A DNA stretch of 64,000 bases from JAPHTQ01 sp050288165 (GTDB taxonomy: Bacteria > Pseudomonadota > Gammaproteobacteria > Thiohalomonadales > Thiohalomonadaceae). The first letter of the stretch is position 1. Each line of letters starts with the position of its first letter. The translations under genes and the position numbers were made by a program. Of the stretch, positions 60,769-64,000 are shown in pieces. Below the pieces are notes generated by a model that was not told the origin of the DNA, searched no databases, and worked only from the letters and a program-made list of their open reading frames with translations. The DNA is taken from the NCBI GenBank assembly GCA_050288165.1, contig JBNKDG010000009.1:102540-166539 (forward strand), written 5' to 3'.

Positions 60769-60920
60769 AGTCCGTTTGCCGAGACAAAAGGTCCTAATTT
60801 GAACTTCGTCACATTTTCCTGACGCTACCTGGTCGTTCGGCTAGCTGTAGCAAGAGGCTGAATCGGTTACTTATGCCCGTCTGGAATCTTGTAATCGATG
60901 GGCAAAGTTTAGGAGTGGTT
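60769..60920 (+). promoter_or_regulatory. Upstream region of InlB-repeat lipoprotein, with shared box
   Basis: The box at 60810-60844 (CACATTTTCCTGACG...ACCTGGTCGTTCGGCTAG) resembles the one at 59006-59037 ahead of the preceding lipoprotein gene. AGGAG at 60911-60915 gives a 5-base spacing to the ATG at 60921. Confidence 0.45.
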
Positions 60921-63527
60921 ATGCAGACCGTACTGGCAAGAGCGCTTGTGTTGATGTTATTGGTGATCGATTTTGCCGGTTGTGGTGGCGGCGGTGGTAG
61001 CGATCCGGCACCTGCGGGTTCCAGCAGCTATTCAGTCAGTTACAACGCCAATGGCGCAGACAGCGGCAGTGTGCCTGCCACGGTAAGCTATGCGGAAAAC
61101 GATACGGTGACGGTGTCGGGAAACAGCGGCAGTCTCACGAAGAACGGAAATAGCTTCATCGGCTGGAATACCGCGGCCAATGGAACAGGTATCAGTTATG
61201 CGCCGGGCGACACCTTTGCGATCGGCACCGCCAATGTCACGTTGTACGCCATGTGGTCACCGATCCCAACTTATTCGGTCACTTACGATGCCAACGGCGC
61301 AACCTCCGGCAGCGTGCCCGCCTCAGCCAGTTATGTTCAGGGCGCTACGGTTACGGTGGCAGGTGGCGGTGGTCTGGCACGAAGCGGGTACACTTTCACC
61401 GGTTGGAATACCGCGGCCAACGGTAGTGGTACTAGCTATGTAGCGAATACGACCTTTTCTATGGGTACCGCCAACATCACGTTGTATGCCCAGTGGACGG
61501 TTATTCCAACCTATACGGTGAGCTATGCCAGTAGCGGTGTTACCTCTGGTACAGTGCCTGCCCCTGCCAGTTATGCCCAGGGCGATACGGTTACCGTATC
61601 AGGTAATACAGGTAACCTGCTCCTGACTGGCTACAGTTTTTCCGGCTGGAATACTGCGGCCAATGGAACAGGCACCAGCTATGCACCGGGCGATACTTTC
61701 GCGATGGGTGCCGCCGCTGTCACGCTGTATGCTCAGTGGACGGCAATCCCCATGCATGGCTTGAGTTACAACGGAAACAGCGCAACAAGCGGTGTCGTTC
61801 CTGGCTCATCCACCGTGTATGAAAACGCTACGGTGACGGTGTCGGATAACACCGGCAACCTCATCAGGACCAATTACACCTTCTCTGGCTGGAACACCGC
61901 CGCCAATGGCAGTGGTACCCCCTATGCACCGGGCGATAGCCTGACAATGGGAACGGCAGATGTCATTCTCTATGCGCAGTGGGCAGTGATTCCCACCTAT
62001 ACGGTGACGTACGATGGTAATGGCTATACCAGTGGTACCTTGCCGGTAGATTCAAACAATTATCTGGAAAGACAGGTTGTTTCAATCCCCGTCGCATCAC
62101 TGTACAGAACTGACTATCGGTTTATGGGCTGGAACACCCAGGCCGATGGTTCTGGTACCACCTATTACCCGGGCCACATCTTTGCTATCGGTAACGCCAA
62201 TGTCACTTTGTATGCCCGTTGGGCACTCGCGACATCGCAAACCATTACCACGATAGATTACATGAATGTTCTGGGCGAAAGCGGCGGAAGGCCAAGCTAT
62301 GGTTCGGCGTATTTTGAGAAAGGGACTTATGCGATTGCACTTGAAAACACCGGAGGTTTGAGTCGTCCAGGTTACAGTTTTGATGGCTGGTCCACGGAAT
62401 ATCGGGATGGTGCGGCCGGCATACTGTACAAGCCAGGCGATATAATTCCTGTGAGTTTAAGCTCCTTTAATTATCTTTATCCTCATTGGACCGCAAACAC
62501 GACCTACACCGTCACCTATAACGGCAACGGTAATGATGATGGTACTGTGCCTGTCGATACGATGCATTATGAAAACGGTACATTTGCCAGAATTCAGGGC
62601 AATACCGGCAACCTGGTAAAAGCCGGGTACAAATTCAGGGGTTGGAGTACCTATGCAAATGGTGCGGGGGGGTTATACAACGCACCGCAAACGATGGCCA
62701 TCACCTCCGCCAACGCAAACGTGACGCTCTATGCCCAGTGGATCAATATCCCCACATACACCGTCACCTATGCGAATACAGGCGCTACCAATGGCGTTCC
62801 ACCTGTGGACACTGCGCACTATCCGCAAGGCCAGTCCGTGAGAATTTTCGACAATGTTTATGGAATGGTTAATACGACCGGATACCCGACGACCAATAAC
62901 ACAAAAGTGACAGGCTGGAGTTACTCTGGTGGTTCCGTCGTGCCGGGAGACAGCTTCAATATGGGTGGAGCAGATCTGGTGATGACCCCCAACTGGGGCG
63001 CACCTCTTGCGACGGTTATGTTTAATGCCGGAACACGTAACGGCAACCTGGGAGGTTATTACGGTGCAATGGCAATATGCCGCAGTGCGGTGCCAACAGG
63101 TTCAAGCTGTTCCGGTCGCTCAAAGATTGGGGCGTTCCTGAGCGCAATGAATTCCTCACCAAACCCCGGTGACTTTATTGCCTGGGATACCGGCGTGAAC
63201 CCTTATGCAGCGGTTACGGGTCCCTCTGGCACACTCATCAGCTCTACCTGGGATGGATTGTTTGATGGCGGTATTGATGTCAGTCTGCAGGCTGCGGGAG
63301 TGCTGCCTGCCAATACCACTTGGTGGTCAGGGATGTATGCAGATACGCCAACCTCGGCTCGTGGTGAGACGGCCTGTTATTTCGATAAAAACTGGTCGTC
63401 TGGTGCCTCCGGGGTGACTGCACGCGCTGGTTCGAGTTCGATAACAACCGCTGAGTGGTTGGGCAATGCATCTGCCTATGCGATATGCAGCACGCCTCGC
63501 TATATCGTTTGTACCTGTAGTGAATAG
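60921..63527 (+). CDS. Lipoprotein with eight InlB-like repeats and C-terminal DUF1554-like domain
   Basis: AGGAG fixes the start at 60921, giving 868 residues and a lipoprotein signal with lipobox DFAGCGGG. Eight tandem units of about 75-80 residues (residues about 35-695) follow the InlB B-repeat/Listeria-Bacteroides pattern: YTVTYDGNG at the start, GW-x-T-x-A-x-G-x-G-x-x-Y in the middle and VTLYAQW at the end; the first four are most alike. The last 170 residues, beginning TVMFNAGTRNGNLGGYYGAM, resemble DUF1554 (an endostatin/C-type-lectin-like fold), with several cysteines and the ending VCTCSE. A surface-exposed adhesin or binding protein is inferred. It is bracketed by two copies of a permease 3' end. 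Confidence 0.88.
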   Translation: MQTVLARALVLMLLVIDFAGCGGGGGSDPAPAGSSSYSVSYNANGADSGSVPATVSYAENDTVTVSGNSGSLTKNGNSFIGWNTAANGTGISYAPGDTFAIGTANVTLYAMWSPIPTYSVTYDANGATSGSVPASASYVQGATVTVAGGGGLARSGYTFTGWNTAANGSGTSYVANTTFSMGTANITLYAQWTVIPTYTVSYASSGVTSGTVPAPASYAQGDTVTVSGNTGNLLLTGYSFSGWNTAANGTGTSYAPGDTFAMGAAAVTLYAQWTAIPMHGLSYNGNSATSGVVPGSSTVYENATVTVSDNTGNLIRTNYTFSGWNTAANGSGTPYAPGDSLTMGTADVILYAQWAVIPTYTVTYDGNGYTSGTLPVDSNNYLERQVVSIPVASLYRTDYRFMGWNTQADGSGTTYYPGHIFAIGNANVTLYARWALATSQTITTIDYMNVLGESGGRPSYGSAYFEKGTYAIALENTGGLSRPGYSFDGWSTEYRDGAAGILYKPGDIIPVSLSSFNYLYPHWTANTTYTVTYNGNGNDDGTVPVDTMHYENGTFARIQGNTGNLVKAGYKFRGWSTYANGAGGLYNAPQTMAITSANANVTLYAQWINIPTYTVTYANTGATNGVPPVDTAHYPQGQSVRIFDNVYGMVNTTGYPTTNNTKVTGWSYSGGSVVPGDSFNMGGADLVMTPNWGAPLATVMFNAGTRNGNLGGYYGAMAICRSAVPTGSSCSGRSKIGAFLSAMNSSPNPGDFIAWDTGVNPYAAVTGPSGTLISSTWDGLFDGGIDVSLQAAGVLPANTTWWSGMYADTPTSARGETACYFDKNWSSGASGVTARAGSSSITTAEWLGNASAYAICSTPRYIVCTCSE
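61029..62995 (+). repeat. Eight tandem ~240-base coding repeats
   Basis: The InlB-like units recur with a period of about 240-255 bases. Units 1 to 4 (61029-61990) keep near-identical segments such as GGCTGGAATACCGCGGCCAA; units 5 to 8 have diverged, and unit 6 is longer. Such tandem coding repeats can change in number by recombination. Confidence 0.8.
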
Positions 63528-64000
63528 TTGTTTGTGAGTTGTAACGGAATGGGCGGTGTTTTCAGCGCCCATTCCGTGCTTCATCATCAGGTTCCACAAT
63601 CCCAACGCACTGACGACGAACAGCCCCGCGCCAACCCAGCGTTTGAACTGCTGATCATTGCGCAGGATCGCTTCATGCACTTTTAGCCCGGCGACGTGGC
63701 CGATACCTGCGACTGGCAGCAATGCCAGTGCAGTGAGCAGGTTAAGGTTGACGCCGAAGGCGGCGAAGGTGCTCATCTTGATGGTGACCAGCACAAACCA
63801 GAGCACGAACAGGGTGTCGCGCAGTTGTTCGCGGCGCACATTGCGCATGAACACCGCCACCATCAGCGGCGCGCCGGAGAGGGTGGTGCCTGCGATATAG
63901 CCGCCGACGACCAGCAGGAAGCGATCGACCCAGCGGTTGTGGCTGTGGATGGCGCGGTTGAGCATCCAGATCACCGAGTAGAACATCGACACGCCGTAGA
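63327..64000 (-). CDS. TauE/SafE family permease, C-terminal part, cut by window edge
   Basis: The frame is open to the right edge, so the N-terminal half lies outside the window. The visible part is a membrane protein with GGYIAGTTLSGAPLMVAVFM, LFVLWFVLVTIKMSTFAAFG and GHVAGLKVHEAILRNDQQFK, typical of the TauE/SafE sulfite/sulfonate exporter family. The duplicate tail at 60649 ends in GLWNLL-stop, but here the frame reads GLWNLMMKHG and continues for about 85 residues of unrelated sequence, antisense to the lipoprotein gene for about 200 bases. The real gene has probably lost its native stop. The substrate is unknown. Confidence 0.82.
   Translation of the reverse strand, partial: YGVSMFYSVIWMLNRAIHSHNRWVDRFLLVVGGYIAGTTLSGAPLMVAVFMRNVRREQLRDTLFVLWFVLVTIKMSTFAAFGVNLNLLTALALLPVAGIGHVAGLKVHEAILRNDQQFKRWVGAGLFVVSALGLWNLMMKHGMGAENTAHSVTTHKQLFTTGTNDIARRAAYRIGRCIAQPLSGCYRTRTSACSHPGGTRRPVFIEITGRLTTSRGWRICIHP
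63544..63577. terminator. Hairpin between convergent genes
   Basis: ACGGAATGGGCG (63544-63555) and CGCCCATTCCGT (63566-63577) form a perfect 12-bp stem with a 10-base loop just after the lipoprotein stop. No clear T-run follows on either strand, so termination efficiency is uncertain. It lies inside the read-through tail of the permease frame. Confidence 0.55.

Noticed and set aside
60600..60812. 70-codon minus-strand frame upstream of InlB-repeat gene
   Set aside because: The homology to the permease tail lies in another minus-strand frame (ending at 60649); this frame is a chance product of the remnant.
61029..62995. CRISPR-like or non-coding tandem array
   Set aside because: The period of about 240 bases encodes protein repeats in one open frame; there are no short direct repeats with unique spacers.

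Overview
The window reads as chromosomal DNA of a gammaproteobacterium with moderately high GC. The evidence is gene content and order that are typical of that class: ruvCAB followed by tolQRAB-pal-cpoB-queE-queC, purN/purM divergent from a DUF2066-PgsA-like-PerM-Hda run, an Hda gene, RF3 (prfC) and a rhombosortase. A YeeE/YedE-type sulfur permease, a TauE/SafE-type permease and two periplasmic thioredoxin-fold proteins hint at a sulfur-handling bacterium, but that lifestyle is an inference. I see no phage, insertion sequence, CRISPR array or rRNA.

Region by region. 0.1-2.6 kb: an accessory cluster with a repeat-rich autotransporter-passenger-like protein that lacks a signal peptide, a two-helix membrane protein and a six-cysteine 89-residue protein with a saposin-like/halocin-C8-like cysteine layout. 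2.6-6.7 kb: an old yellow enzyme, a secreted LEA-like repeat protein, an Atm1-type ABC exporter and a small unknown. 6.9-10.8 kb: FmdB zinc ribbon, DUF502, aspS, nadA. 10.9-14.3 kb: a large exported protein that joins a gluzincin-type peptidase motif, a propeller and a predicted barrel, then a small membrane protein. 14.6-18.8 kb: a Ser/Thr signalling operon (CHASE2 kinase, PP2C phosphatase, two FHA proteins). 18.9-28.3 kb: yebC, ruvCAB, the Tol-Pal operon (without ybgC), queE and queC. 28.4-34.5 kb: YeeE/YedE permease, tRNA-Lys, uup, and a PAS-GAF-GGDEF-EAL protein. 34.6-40.4 kb: purN and purM, the translationally coupled DUF2066/pgsA-like/perM/hda chain, and wrbA. 40.5-46.9 kb: two DUF4398-type lipoproteins (one with LysM), YqhA, two thioredoxin-fold proteins, a TolC/adaptor pair without an inner-membrane pump, acylphosphatase, a lytic transglycosylase and a rhombosortase. 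46.9-58.5 kb: proS, a tautomerase, a DUF4124 protein, ilvB-ilvN-ilvC, pssA, leuA, a type-4 uracil-DNA glycosylase, rimI and prfC. 58.5-64 kb: an unstable-looking accessory end with repeats, an orphan CcmI C-terminal fragment, two large lipoproteins sharing an upstream box, and a duplicated 3' tail of a TauE/SafE permease gene on both sides of the second lipoprotein.

How the genes work together. Most of the window is housekeeping: translation (aspS, proS, prfC, tRNA-Lys, rimI), branched-chain amino acids (ilvBNC, leuA), purines, queuosine, NAD, phospholipids, recombination, and envelope integrity (Tol-Pal). The unusual material lies in the two end regions, the CHASE2 kinase operon and the 41.6-45.7 kb envelope operon. 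Intergenic gaps hold three long imperfect palindromes, of which two share one core, and two copies of a separate element with AACGCAAAGGCGC arms.
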